From: Zygnema cylindricum
Lineage: Eukaryota > Streptophyta > Zygnematophyceae > Zygnematales > Zygnemataceae
Direction: 5' to 3'
Assembly: GCA_037447655.1 (NCBI GenBank)
Contig: JBBHKE010002855.1
Span: 223,001 to 238,312, forward strand
DNA: 15,312 nucleotides
This document shows, piece after piece, positions 6,951 through 14,711 of this stretch. Every line of letters starts with the position of its first letter. Positions within the stretch are counted from its first letter, which is position 1. The position numbers and the translations under genes are program-made. A model generated the notes under the pieces. The model was not told the origin of the DNA. It did no database searches and saw only the letters and a program-made list of their open reading frames with translations.

Positions 6951-7835
6951 CTAGCCAATCTTTAATTTCAGACCACACTTTTCCCTGCAGAAAATTAGCT
7001 TAGCGGAAGGCACAGGTTTGGTCATCCTAACTGCTACCATCTCACTATCTGTTCGGTACTCTAAGCTGATTATTTTGTTTTCTACTTTCTCTCTAACAAA
7101 GCTGAGTCTAATGTCCATGTGTTTAACTTTAAAATGATGTTTACGATTGGCAGAATTAGCAATTGCTGCCTGATTATCACAAAAAAAATTTTGCACACCA
7201 ATCTTAAGGTGACCAAGCTCACCAAGCAAAGACTTGACCCACATCAATTCTTTTACAGCAGAGCAAGAGGCCATATACTCGGCCTCCATGGTGGACTCAG
7301 CAAAAACTTTTTGCTGTTTACTACTCCAACAGCAAGCCCCATCACCCACAAATAATACATATCCAAAAGTACATCTCCTCATCAAAGCATCACCATAACT
7401 GGCATCACTCGAAGTAGTGATGTCAGTATTCTCCCCACCCAAATGCAACCATAGATCACTAGTTCCTATCAAATATCTAAGGATTCTCTTAGCTGCCTCC
7501 CAATCCTTCTTAGTGGGAGCATTTATACTTCTACTCAACACTCCTACAGCTGCAGCTAAATCCGGCCGGGTACAATTCATAAAATAGATTAGACTTCCCA
7601 CTACTTGCCTGTAAGGAATAGTCAGCATGAACTTCTGTTCTTCAGAAGATAATTCGTCGTCTAAGACTATTACTCTTTCTTCCTCACTCCCCTCACTTCC
7701 CTTCTTCAACTCCATTGGAGTGGTACAACTATTAGCTTTATCTATTTGAAATTTTTCAAGCATGTTCCCAATTGCTTCTTTTTGAGTCAATCTTTTAATT
7801 TTTCTTTTTCGGTCTCTCTCTACTTGAATTTCCAA
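6951..7835 (-). pseudogene. pol: Copia-B pol: end of RT and complete RNase H
   Basis: A 294-residue open frame. It begins in the RT thumb/connection (EIQVERDRK near residue 2, then QKEAIGNMLEKF), followed by YRQVVGSLIYFMNCTRPDLA near 101-120, SDASYGDA near 169, ESTMEAEYMASCSAVKELM near 205-223, CDNQAA near 244, and FVREKVENKI near 264. It ends GLKLKIG at the polypurine tract. The RNase H acidic positions in SDAS, MEAEY and CDN are present. The frame joins the RT fragment (7820-8170) only by a frameshift near 7830, at a GGGGG run on the minus strand. It is better preserved here than the Copia-A homologue, which carries the 44-bp duplication. Confidence 0.94.
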
Positions 7836-8170
7836 AAAATATTTTGTTCCCCCATATCCTTCATTTCAAATCTCCCCTTAAGATTGGTTTTCAGTTTATT
7901 AATTTTTTCCATTGATTTACTTAAAACAAGCAAATCATTAACATAAATTGCAATAAATATAAAACCTTCCTCATCTTCGAAAACATAGATTGAGTGATCT
8001 GAGCTGATCCGGATATATCCCAGACCGGTAAGAAACTCATCAAGCTTCTTATTCCACTGCCGAGGCGCCTGTTTCAAACCATAAAGAGATTTAATCAGCC
8101 GGCATACCTTACTCTCCTCTCCTTCCTCTACAAACCCTTCGGGTTGTCGCATGAAGATCTCCTCTTCCAA
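7820..8170 (-). pseudogene. pol: Copia-B pol: RT palm with catalytic YVDD changed to YVND
   Basis: It starts LEEEIFMRQPEGF directly after a TAA at 8171-8173, in frame with the upstream RT part. SLYGLKQAPRQWNKKLDEFL (near residues 29-48) and FEMKDMGE (near 100) identify copia RT. The catalytic box reads IAIYVNDLLVL: the first aspartate of the YVDD motif is asparagine (codon 7937-7939, AAT). That residue binds the catalytic metal, so the enzyme would be inactive even if the frames were open. The change is a single G-to-A on the coding strand. The fragment runs out of frame near 7830. Confidence 0.93.
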
Positions 8171-8905
8171 TTATCCATGCAAAAAGGATGTCTTGATGTC
8201 CATCTGGTGCACTTCCATGTCTTCCGCTGGTGCCAGGCTGAGAAGTATGCGGACGGAGGGAAATCTGACCACTGGGGCAAAGGTTTCATCGTAGTCAATT
8301 CCCTCTTTTTGTGTAAATCCCTTTGCCACTAATCGGGCCTTGTAGCGCTCGATTGTGTTATCTGGGTTCAGTTTTAATTTGAAGACCCACTTATAACCGA
8401 TTGGTTTTCGGTGAGGTGGACAATCCACCAGCTCCCAAGTATCGGCTGCCATAATTGAGGCCATCTCCCCATTGATGGCTGTCTTCCACCGGTTTCTTTT
8501 TGGACAAGTCATCGCCTCTCCATAAGTTTGAGGTTCATCTTGATGAGATAGTTTAGTTACCTTGTTATTAACCTGTTTTTTTTGTAGTCTTTTGCTACTT
8601 CTCCTTCCCCGCTCAAAATCTGAGGCTGGGATAGATGGTTCTCGTGGATTCATTCGAACAAACTCGGCTTCTCCCCTATCCCTTGATTCCGAATCAATTT
8701 CCACCATGTATTCCGCTTCGGGTAGAGTTGTCACTCGAGTTTCCACAGCCGAGTCCTTTTCGGTCTGATTTGTATCTTCAAGAATGTCATCTTCTCTAAA
8801 ACCTGGATAGTTAGGGAGCTCAAAGTTATCGGAATTTTCTGACTCAAATCTGATTTTTAGTGACTTTGTATATTTGAAGGGATCCATAGACTTTCCTTCA
8901 TCCAT
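8171..8905 (-). pseudogene. pol: Copia-B pol: integrase-RT linker and N-terminal RT
   Basis: The first ~85 residues are an acidic, charged linker. IPASDFERGRRSSKRL (near 91-106) matches the Copia-A linker. RT follows: INGEMASIM and TWELVDCPP (near 143-160), IGYKWVFKLKLNPDN (near 166), ERYKARLVAKGFTQKEGIDY (near 183-202), and motif A HQMDIKTSFLHG at the end, with its catalytic D present. A TAA at 8171-8173 stops it just where Copia-A reads HGDLEE. The MDEGKSMDP start is not a true start; the integrase tail precedes it in another frame. Confidence 0.92.
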
Positions 8906-9113
8906 AACTACTAGATGCTTTACTAAGATTATATCTTCCCTTTTTTATATCATAAACTCTATATCTTTTAACATCCTCATCATATCCTAATAAGTATCCC
9001 GGTTTTCCTTTATGATCTAGCTTCCAATTAGACCGATCTGTATCTAGACTGAATACTTGACTGCCAAAAACCTTTAAGTAAGATATGTCTTGTATTCGAC
9101 TGGTCCATCTCTC
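8906..9113 (-). pseudogene. pol: Copia-B pol: integrase C-terminal remnant
   Basis: No long open frame, but translation of the minus strand in the frame of the integrase core, past its stop at 9114-9116, gives recognisable copia sequence: SYLKVFGSQVFSL, then HKGKPGYLLGYDEDVKRYRV. It corresponds to GIFMGYDDESVDYKVF in Copia-A. A frame change close to 8905-8990 joins it to the linker. Confidence 0.8.
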
Positions 9114-9539
9114 TTAAGGTGTTTGATCTTTTATAGCTGAGGTAAGAACTCTATTTTTGAGGTAATTAGCGCAGTTCATTGCTTTTTCCCAGAACCTTTT
9201 TCCTATCTTCTTATCCGACAACATAATTCTAGCACTATCACTTAGTGTCTTATATAATTGCTCAGCTACCCCATTCTGTTCCGGGTATTCTGCAACTGTC
9301 TTTTGGTGTTGGACCCCATCTTCCCTCAGAAAATCCTCAAACTGGTTAGAAGTATACTCTCCACCATTGTCACTCTTTATTCTCTTGATTGGAGTTTCAT
9401 GAAGTTTTTTGCTCCATGCTTTATATTGTCTAAAACAATCCTGAGCTTCCGACTTGTTTTTCAAAAAATACACTCGGGAATACCGAGACCAATCATCAGT
9501 GATAGTCATCATAAATCTCTTCCCCCCCGGTGAGGGCAC
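9114..9539 (-). pseudogene. pol: Copia-B pol: integrase catalytic core (DD35E)
   Basis: Integrase core with TITDDWSRYSRVYFL near residues 12-26, IKSDNGGEYTSNQF near 53-66, and EYPEQNGVAEQLYKTL with the catalytic E 35 residues after the SDNGGEY aspartate. The first catalytic D (in a HTDIWGP-like segment) lies just upstream near 9550 in the same frame but before the first ATG, so the domain begins near 9600. The residues after the catalytic E read QLYKTL where Copia-A has RLNQTL, a small divergence. The frame ends at a stop in the TPYE segment. Confidence 0.93.
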
Positions 9540-9589
9540 TTTAGCTGGTCCCCAAATATCTGTGTGTACTAGATCTAGAATTTTTTCCC

Positions 9590-9715
9590 CTTTATAGGTG
9601 GTTGTTTTAGGAAAGGGTAATTGTGTGTTTTACCTTGAGCACATCCACTACAATCACTTATATTATCATTCTCACTGAACTTAATCCCTTCCACCACTCC
9701 CATCTTTTTCATCTC
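9590..9715 (-). pseudogene. pol: Copia-B pol: second half of the GAG-pre-integrase zinc domain
   Basis: Minus-strand translation in the protease frame, past the TGA at 9716-9718, gives EMKKMGVVEGIKF, then DCSGCAQGKTHNYPF, supplying the CxxC pair of the HHCC module. The histidine pair (WHKRLGH) lies just upstream of the stop. The frame shifts near 9570-9600 to that of the integrase core. Confidence 0.82.
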
Positions 9716-10153
9716 TCACTTGTCTAGATTCACATGCCCAAGCCTCTTATGCCACATCATAATATCATGAACACCAGCATAATAAAGTTTCTTTGTTTCA
9801 TTACTTAAAACCATCCTAAACATCCCATGGCTACCTTTCTCAGCAATGAAATAGACATCCTCCTCAAAACTAGCAGTAAAGACTCCTTCCTTAGTGCTAG
9901 TTAAAAAACCCTTATCATCTAATACGGATGTAGAGATGAGGTTTTTGTTCAGCTTCGGAATAAACAATACATCGGAGAATGTTACTATGGATGTCTTTCC
10001 TTCTACTAACACTATCAAATCTACCGATCTTACAAGAGTAGTGGTGACTATCCTCCCATCCCCGTACTCTATCTCTACGGTGGGAATCTTTCTTATCTTA
10101 GTGAACAGGTGCCTATCCTTACACGTGTGCATGGAGGCACCTGAATCTACAAT
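9716..10153 (-). pseudogene. pol: Copia-B pol: aspartic protease and start of GAG-pre-integrase
   Basis: Read from just after the TAG at 10154-10156, it begins IVDSGASMHTCKD, the retropepsin active site (DSG), then KIPTVEIEYGDGRI. FSDVLFIPKLNKNLIS (near 85 residues in) closes the protease. MMWHKRLGHVNLDK gives the two histidines of the pre-integrase zinc module before a TGA at 9716-9718. Counting from the first ATG would drop the catalytic DSG, so the ATG at 10130-10132 is not a real start. In Copia-A the codon before IMDSG is tryptophan; here it is TAG. Confidence 0.92.
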
Positions 10154-10549
10154 CTAGCCAGTTTCACCTTTCAATCCACCGTAAGCACATTTATGCCTTC
10201 GTGGTATTTCGACCTCGTTTTTCGCCTCCAACTCCTCATCTAAAAGGAGCTCATCGTCCTCGTCCTCGGATTCCGCCTCATGTACCTGTGTCACAAGGGC
10301 CTTTTTCTTTCCTCTTGAGGTGCCACCGGTCTGCCCCTCCTTTAACCGAAGCTCGGTTTGCTTAGTGTACTCTGCCATATAGTTCCCAAGTTTCTTACAA
10401 AAATGACATAAACCTTTGGGAGCCCTTAGTCCGAACTCGTTGATCTGATTTTTCTGCTCCCTCCCCCCATAGTTTCCAACCGGTTTCCGGGAAACCTTGT
10501 TCCTCCAATCGGTCGCAGTTGCTAAGTCTTGGCCACTCTTTCCTCCCCT
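10154..10549 (-). pseudogene. gag: Copia-B gag: nucleocapsid with a damaged zinc knuckle and an acidic tail
   Basis: It continues in the gag frame past the stop at 10550-10552. A basic stretch (SRKPVGNYGGREQKN) leads to CHFCKKLGNYMAEYTK near 10364-10411. This has the spacing of a C-x2-C-x4-H-x4-C knuckle, but the H is N and the last C is Y, so it could not hold zinc. A basic GKKKALV and an acidic run (ESEDEDDELLLDEEL) follow, then the TAG at 10154-10156 before the protease. The stretch has no stop between 10378 and 10157. Confidence 0.87.
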
Positions 10550-11305
10550 TCAGATCTCAATCCCATTCTCCCGAACGAGAATCATCCCTACCAGTGAGTT
10601 CCATATCCACCTTGAGTCCGGCAAGTCCTGCACACGGTTGACTATGTTCTCGAACTCATCGGGTAACTTCATCAATAAACAGTTAACCTTTTCTTTTTCA
10701 CTAAAATCCTTTCCCGCACTCTCTAGCTCCATGAAGAGTGTAGCAAGCTCATTGCAAAAATCCAACATCTTCCCCCCTTTGTATACATACTCCTTAACTT
10801 TCTGATCAACCAACTGTTGTTGGTGAATCGTACCACTTCGGTACATCTCTATGAGAGTCATCCAAAGATCGGATGCCCTTTCTACCTGCAAATGAGGACA
10901 TGCAAGTCCTTGAGTGAGATGGCGTAGGATGAACTGTTTTGGCGCCATATTGTTGAAGTCCCAAGTTTCAGTATCATTCTCCTCGTTCCTCGGAAAAGGT
11001 GAAATGAATGCCAAACCAGTTGCTATTGGTGTGGTCGCATCTTTCTCCTTTCCTTTGTCCACCACCTCTCCTTCTTTTGTTTCCTCCGTTGAAGGTGGAT
11101 TCTCTTTCCTGGTGAATCTGCTTCCTCCAAACCCTGGAGGAATTCCAATACTTGATGGACGCCCCAACCGTCCACTCACTATCTCCCAAAACCTTTTTTC
11201 GCATAAAGCTCCTATCATCATACTTTCCCAATATATGAAGCCAGTTCCAATAAAGATTGGTACCTTAGAGGGTGGGCCCATAACCTGAAACTCTGAGACA
11301 TCCAT
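10550..11305 (-). pseudogene. gag: Copia-B gag, N-terminal 251 residues, starting inside the 5' LTR
   Basis: Start ATG at 11303-11305, MDVSEFQVMGPPSKVPIF. The first six codons and two bases of the seventh lie in the LTR (11286-11305) and the primer-binding site encodes the following QVMGP. Copia capsid features follow: FIYWESMMIGALCEKRFW (near 23-40), ASDLWMTLIEMYRS (near 143), LVDQKVKEYVYKGG (near 165-178) and VNCLLMKLPDEFENIVN (near 205-221). Residues about 45-100 are a Gly/Pro/Lys/Glu-rich stretch absent from Copia-A gag at this place. The frame stops at 10550-10552 after NGIEI, before the nucleocapsid. Confidence 0.9.
11271..11285 (-). other. Primer-binding site of Copia-B: internal (half) initiator tRNA-Met
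   Basis: The minus strand reads GGTTATGGGCCCACC directly after the LTR end (TTTCA). Its complement is identical over 15 nt to the anticodon stem-loop of plant initiator tRNA-Met as I recall it (GGUGGGCCCAUAACC), ending at nucleotide 39. Drosophila copia uses a 39-nt 5' fragment of the same tRNA with GGTTATGGGCCC beside its LTR. The site lies within the gag frame. Confidence 0.88.
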
Positions 11306-11559
11306 AAGTCCTCAGAGTGGACAGCTTCCAAGAAGCCTCTAAGATAATCCTGACCCCTTTGTGTTTCAGCAAAAACAACTGCCACCGTGGCAGACAAAAA
11401 ACTCTGACCACCTGCACCCCTGTGAAGGTAAGACTCCCCTGAGTCGATAGCAAAAAGAATCTCTGAATTTGCTCCCCTGATTAGTAAGTTATGGAGGGTC
11501 AAAGTTCTATCTTCTAATTTTTCTAAGTCCTATCTCTCTCATAGACTCTATCAACTGAT

Positions 11560-11617
11560 GTACGGAACCAATCAGATTTCTCCTCCGTACCCAAAAGTAC
11601 AGCTGCTGGTGTACTTT
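11560..11617. repeat. Two adjacent hairpin-forming inverted repeats in the Copia-B 5' LTR
   Basis: GTACGGA (11560-11566) pairs with TCCGTAC (11584-11590), and AAAGTAC (11594-11600) pairs with GTACTTT (11611-11617). Both stems are 7 bp, are built around GTAC, and lie 250-330 bp upstream of the gag ATG. They could be RNA leader structure or remnants of promoter palindromes. The other LTR is outside the window here, so conservation cannot be checked. Confidence 0.55.
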
Positions 11618-11718
11618 ATGTACGAACACTGTACGACATGGCCTAAATGTCCACACGTGGTATGTCCGGATTCGCTCCTTAAATCTTCGGAGATGCCGCG
11701 CTCCAATGTCATTCCGCC

Positions 11719-11727
11719 ACGTGTCAT
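11719..11727. promoter_or_regulatory. ACGT-core (G-box/ABRE-like) motif in the Copia-B LTR
   Basis: CCACGTGTC, kept at 98-106 in the other LTR, with a second ACACGTGG about 65 bp to the left in both. Such motifs bind plant bZIP or bHLH factors. That the pair survives in two diverged LTRs is suggestive, though not proof of function. Confidence 0.45.
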
Positions 11728-12028
11728 CCGATGTGGCGATGTCCAAAAACCGCCGAAATCTTCTTTCGCGATCTCGGCGCTAATTCTGGCCGTCCGATTA
11801 AATTCACATTTAATTGTAGCCGGAATAAATACCTGCGCGGTATTCGTTTCGCTAAAGAAATTAATGCGCGGTATTGATTTCTTATCCGTTCTGAAATCCG
11901 TACTTTTACATTACGGGATCTATGTATCCCGTAAACAATTACAGTTAAATGAATTGTTTACGTATTTATGTTTATATTATTATCATACCATATAGTACTT
12001 AACACTACTCTAGACTTAAAGACTAAGG

Positions 12029-12060
12029 CTACCGGCTACCAGCTGTCTGCCGGCCGGTAG
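12029..12060. repeat. Inverted repeat CTACCGGC/GCCGGTAG in the Copia-B 5' LTR
   Basis: Perfect 8-bp arms with a 16-base loop. The arms are partly decayed in the left LTR (near 6660-6690). A GGTTCAAATC box resembling a Pol III B box follows at about 12067-12076. Confidence 0.5.
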
Positions 12061-12303
12061 GTACCAGGTTCAAATCTTGTGGCCAGTACATATCTTTTAG
12101 TAAATAAAACCTCTAACTAATATAAATTTCCCGTAAACCTCAGGATAGCCTAGGTAGCCATGGCTCTAGCTCCTCTCCAATTTCTCAGTGACTGCGACAA
12201 GTTTGAGAAGTTGGAGAGAGAAGTTAGAGGTGGACAGCCTCGGCTTCTTTCTTATTTCTGTTCAGACCTGGAAAATACTTAAAAAAAACCATTAATTTCT
12301 ACA

Positions 12304-12716
12304 CAGACCAGTACAAAATTCTGGGAGGAAGACGAGGCAATCTGAAGAACACAAAGGGGGATCAGCAAAATAGGTAAGGTCAAAAGTAGGTTCGTCTTCC
12401 AATCCCTGGATGTGACAGGGAGCCACATTGATCTGATTTTCCTTAATCCTCTTCCATCCCTCCCTTATTGTGTCAAGACACCGTTATTGGAGACTTCCAC
12501 TACTTTCAAGATCACCCTCCCCGCGGAAATATCCAGAGTGTCTCTTTTTCTGTTGCATTTGGTACACGATATCCCCAGGATGAAATCGCCGTTGTCTTGG
12601 GACAAAATTTCCGCTCCGACGGTGCAAATACTAGAGTTGATCCCGGTGCTGAGCTGCCTGTAAATTTCCCATGGCTAGAGGTATTTTCCGGAAAAACACC
12701 TTGGCCCTGTCGGCAA
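12304..12716 (-). pseudogene. pol: Gypsy-C pol: integrase C-terminal domain remnant
   Basis: After the stop at 12717-12719, the same frame gives DRAKVFFRKIPLAMGNL, AQHRDQL (then TAG), and RRFHPGDIVYQ, the usual segment after the gypsy integrase core. A neighbouring frame then gives VILKVVEVSNNGVLT, and the first frame returns as IKENQINVAPCHIQ. This is the C-terminal module of a plant or algal gypsy integrase, with at least two stops and two frame changes. The last ~80 bp before Copia-B has no feature I can name. Confidence 0.82.
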
Positions 12717-13265
12717 TCAGTTTTTCGACGTTCCCTTATTGTCAATCTCCAGAAGGACCACCGCTTGGGCAGAGGCAGCTCCAGGTAGGATTGGGTGTCG
12801 TCCAAACAAAATGAAATATGGACAGTAGGAGTGGGGGGATGCTTGCCGGCTGAACCTGTACCCCATGGCAATCAAAGGCACCTTTCTATCCCATTCTCCC
12901 AAATCCTCTTCCACAACATATTTACGCAGTGACCGCTTCACTGTTTGTACGCACCTTTCGGCCAATCTGTCGGCCTGCGGGTGGTCTCTTCTGGTCAGCT
13001 TGTGGTGGATAAGACACAATTCCAACAAGTTGGAGAATTTTCCCGCAAATTCGGAGCCCTGGTCGGTCAAAACTTCTGCAGGGGCCCCAAATTGGGACTG
13101 CACTCTCTGCAAGAATGTGTCTCCAATCGCCTTACACTCCTTCCAGGGTAAGACCACCAATTCGATCCACTTGGAAAAGTGCTCTATCATTACTAGTACA
13201 AAGCGGTTTCCTCGTTTGCTAGTGGGGAGAGGGCCCAGCAGATCAAGAGACCACCGATAAAACAT
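12717..13265 (-). pseudogene. pol: Gypsy-C pol: integrase catalytic core
   Basis: A 182-residue open stretch beginning FYRWSLDLLGPLPTS (first catalytic D near residue 8), then RFVLVMIEHFSKWIELVVLP near 21-40, FGAPAEVLTDQGSEF near 59-73 (second D) and HPQADRLAERCVQTVKRSLR near 93-112 with the catalytic E. All three acidic residues remain; the D-E spacing is about 34, one fewer than usual. The ATG is an internal methionine, because the H2C2 domain precedes it in the same frame across stop codons. Confidence 0.93.
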
Positions 13266-13643
13266 TCCCTAGATTAGGAGTGAGTGAAGCTGGGCACCCC
13301 CCTTTTTGTCGAAGGCTGCCTTAACTCGGTCACAGGAGGAACACGTCTACACAATCTAGTTGACTTAGGTCCGCAACCCGTGCCACCAGTAAGATCCGGT
13401 AACCAGGGAAGTGGTCTGTTTCTGCCCAAAATGGCTACATTGCTGGTGAAGATGAAAAATCAGAGTCTCGTGGTCAGCCGGGGGAGGAACAACTTTCCTT
13501 GTCCTGTCAGTCCATTTGCGGATAAAAATACACCTTTCCCATTCATATGCGGTCATTCGAGTGAAAAGGCGTGATAGCTACACTTTAGACAAATGGGGAA
13601 GAGGGGAACCTTGTTGGATATATTGAAGCGCATCACGATCATT
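13266..13643 (-). pseudogene. pol: Gypsy-C pol: integrase N-terminal zinc-binding (H2C2) domain
   Basis: Same frame as the core but with several stops. Near 13640-13560 it reads DALQYIQQGSPLPHLSKV, then a stop. The open piece 13365-13556 has RKVVPPPADHETLIFHLHQQ, with H-x4-H in HQQCSHFGQK, then YWWHGLRT. After further stops comes TCSSCDRVKAAF, giving the C-x2-C pair. HHCC modules like this bind zinc in retroelement integrases and precede the DDE core. Confidence 0.87.
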
Positions 13644-13949
13644 TCATATGTCTTTTCGCCATGCCCCTATTGGCGCTTGCCCCTCCACGTCTGCAGAGAA
13701 AGTTGGCCTTTCCCCCCCAGATTGAGGAAGCCAAATAAAGGCAGAGGAAGCTCGGATTAGTCCCAAACTGATTTCTGGATCCTCATCATGGCGGGCCTCG
13801 GTGGAATCTCTGGTGGAAGGGTCTATATTTCTGCTAAGTCCGTCGGCATTTCCATGAATCTCTCTGGCCCGGTGGATTATGTCGAAGTCATATTCCTGTA
13901 GTATCAACACCCACATGGCAAGTTTGCTAGTTAGCTTGTTGTTCTCCAT
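13644..13949 (-). pseudogene. pol: Gypsy-C pol: end of RNase H and tether to integrase
   Basis: It opens NNKLTSKLAMWVLILQEYDF and then IIHRAREIHGNADGLSRN (near residues 24-41), the signature at the C-terminal end of gypsy RNase H. About 60 low-conservation residues follow before the integrase part in the same frame. The stop is at 13644-13646. The initial Met is internal to the domain. Confidence 0.9.
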
Positions 13950-14360
13950 AATCCACTTGAGAGGTTGGTGATCCGTAATCAGCGTGAAATGGACTCCGTA
14001 TAGGTATGGTCTGAAGTGTTGATGGCCTAGACCGCCGCCAGTAATTCCCCGTGGTAGCTGCTGTTATTTCCCTTCGCTTCGTTGTTACTCCTAGTGGCGT
14101 AAGCTACCACTTATTCCGCCCTAGCATCATCCAGTTGGGGTAGAACAGCTCCCAATCCAAACCAGCTCCAATCAGTATAAAGGACGAAGGGTCTCTGGTG
14201 ATGTGGCATTCAAAGCACAGGGTGTTGCTTCAGGGAATCCTTGAGGAACTGGAAGGCAATCTGTTGCTCTTTGGTCCACTGCCACTCCTGGTCCTTCCGC
14301 CAATAGTTCAGAGCCGAGCGGATAGCAATTTAGGGATGAATCTCCGGTAATAAGACCAGC
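13950..14360 (-). pseudogene. pol: Gypsy-C pol: RNase H N-terminal part and RT connection
   Basis: Frame-broken remnants on the minus strand: YYRRFIPKLL (near 14330-14350), WQWTKEQQIAFQFLKDSL (near 14240-14290), RPFVLYTDWSWFGLGAVLPQ (near 14130-14190), VVAYATRSNNEAKGNNSSYH, GELLAAV-stop-AI (the TAG at 14027-14029 stands where this family has tryptophan), and VHFTLITDHQPLKWIMENNK. The acidic RNase H residues in TDWS, GELLA and TDHQP are recognisable. At least three frame changes and three stops interrupt it. Confidence 0.87.
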
Positions 14361-14711
14361 CAAAAAGGTGCGGACAGAGAACTGAAGGGCATCAAGGGCT
14401 GCAACCTTGACCATATGGGGACCCACTGTCCTAGGGGTAACTTCGTGTCCCAGGTAAATAATTTTCTGCACCCCAAAAATTCCCTTACCCTGGTGACATT
14501 TCAAGCCCGCTGCTTGGAGAGCATGGATTACAATCTGTATGTGCTCCAGGTGTTCCCCAAAGGTTTTTGGGGAAATAATTACATTGTCGATGTAGTACCG
14601 TGCACAGTCAATCCCCCAGAGCGCCTCGTCTATGGCACGTTGGAATTTGGCTGGCGCATTCTTTAGCCCGAATGGCATGTAGAGGCATTTGACAATCTGG
14701 ATCATGCCCAA
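14361..14711 (-). pseudogene. pol: Gypsy-C pol: RT palm with catalytic YIDD changed to YIDN
   Basis: An open minus-strand stretch with YMPFGLKNAPAKFQRAID (near residues 11-28), then ARYYIDNVIIS near 37-47, LEHIQIVIHALQAAGLKC near 55-72 and YLGHEVTPRTVGPH near 86-99. This is the gypsy RT palm and connection. The fourth residue of the Y-x-D-D box is asparagine (codon 14583-14585, AAT), which removes one metal ligand. The same open frame continues to 14172, but beyond about 14360 that is shadow sequence; real homology moves to other frames. Confidence 0.92.

Larger units (their letters stand above)
1..12303 (-). mobile_element. Copia-B: older Ty1/copia LTR retrotransposon, interrupted by Copia-A and cut by the window edge
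   Basis: The right LTR (11286-12303) matches two separated blocks on the left, 1-132 and 6374-6937, which together form one left LTR split by Copia-A. Between the LTRs, minus-strand reading frames run gag, protease, integrase, RT and RNase H in Ty1/copia order. A half-tRNA primer site lies beside the 5' LTR and a purine tract beside the 3' LTR. Window base 1 aligns with about 11621, so roughly 335 bp of the left LTR should lie outside. Without Copia-A the element would be about 6.4 kb. At least four nonsense codons, several frameshifts and a mutated RT catalytic motif make it a dead copy. It sits in the 3' end of a gypsy pol. Confidence 0.93.
11286..12303 (-). repeat. 5' LTR of Copia-B (1018 bp)
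   Basis: It runs from TGAAAC, next to the primer site, to CTACA at 12303, and the outer ~683 bp matches the split left LTR. The inner ~335 bp has no partner in the window because the left LTR is cut. The gag ATG lies 18 bp inside the inner end. It contains two ACGT-core (G-box-like) motifs, two short hairpins at 11560-11617 and an inverted repeat at 12029-12060. I see no convincing TATA box. The five bases after it (CAGAC, 12304-12308) are the predicted target duplication, not testable here. Confidence 0.9.

Noticed and set aside
10914-11288. Plus-strand open frame of 124 residues opposite gag
   Set aside because: Antisense shadow of the Copia-B gag, with no independent support.
11471-11482. 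Weak resemblance to a standard tRNA-iMet 3'-end primer site (minus strand ATCAGGGGAGC)
   Set aside because: Poor match with inserted bases and not beside an LTR terminus. The half-tRNA site at 11271-11285 fits far better.
11558-11995. 145-residue plus-strand open frame across the Copia-B LTR
   Set aside because: It lies wholly in LTR sequence, has no recognisable domain, and the left LTR copy does not keep it open. Treated as chance.
12029-12080. Possible tRNA gene or SINE in the Copia-B LTR
   Set aside because: Only a B-box-like motif is present; there is no A box, cloverleaf or 3' tail.
12512-12871. Minus-strand open frame of 119 residues overlapping the end of integrase
   Set aside because: Out-of-frame shadow; integrase homology follows the other frame.
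12865-13260. Plus-strand open frame of 131 residues opposite the gypsy integrase
   Set aside because: Antisense shadow of a clearly recognisable integrase core.
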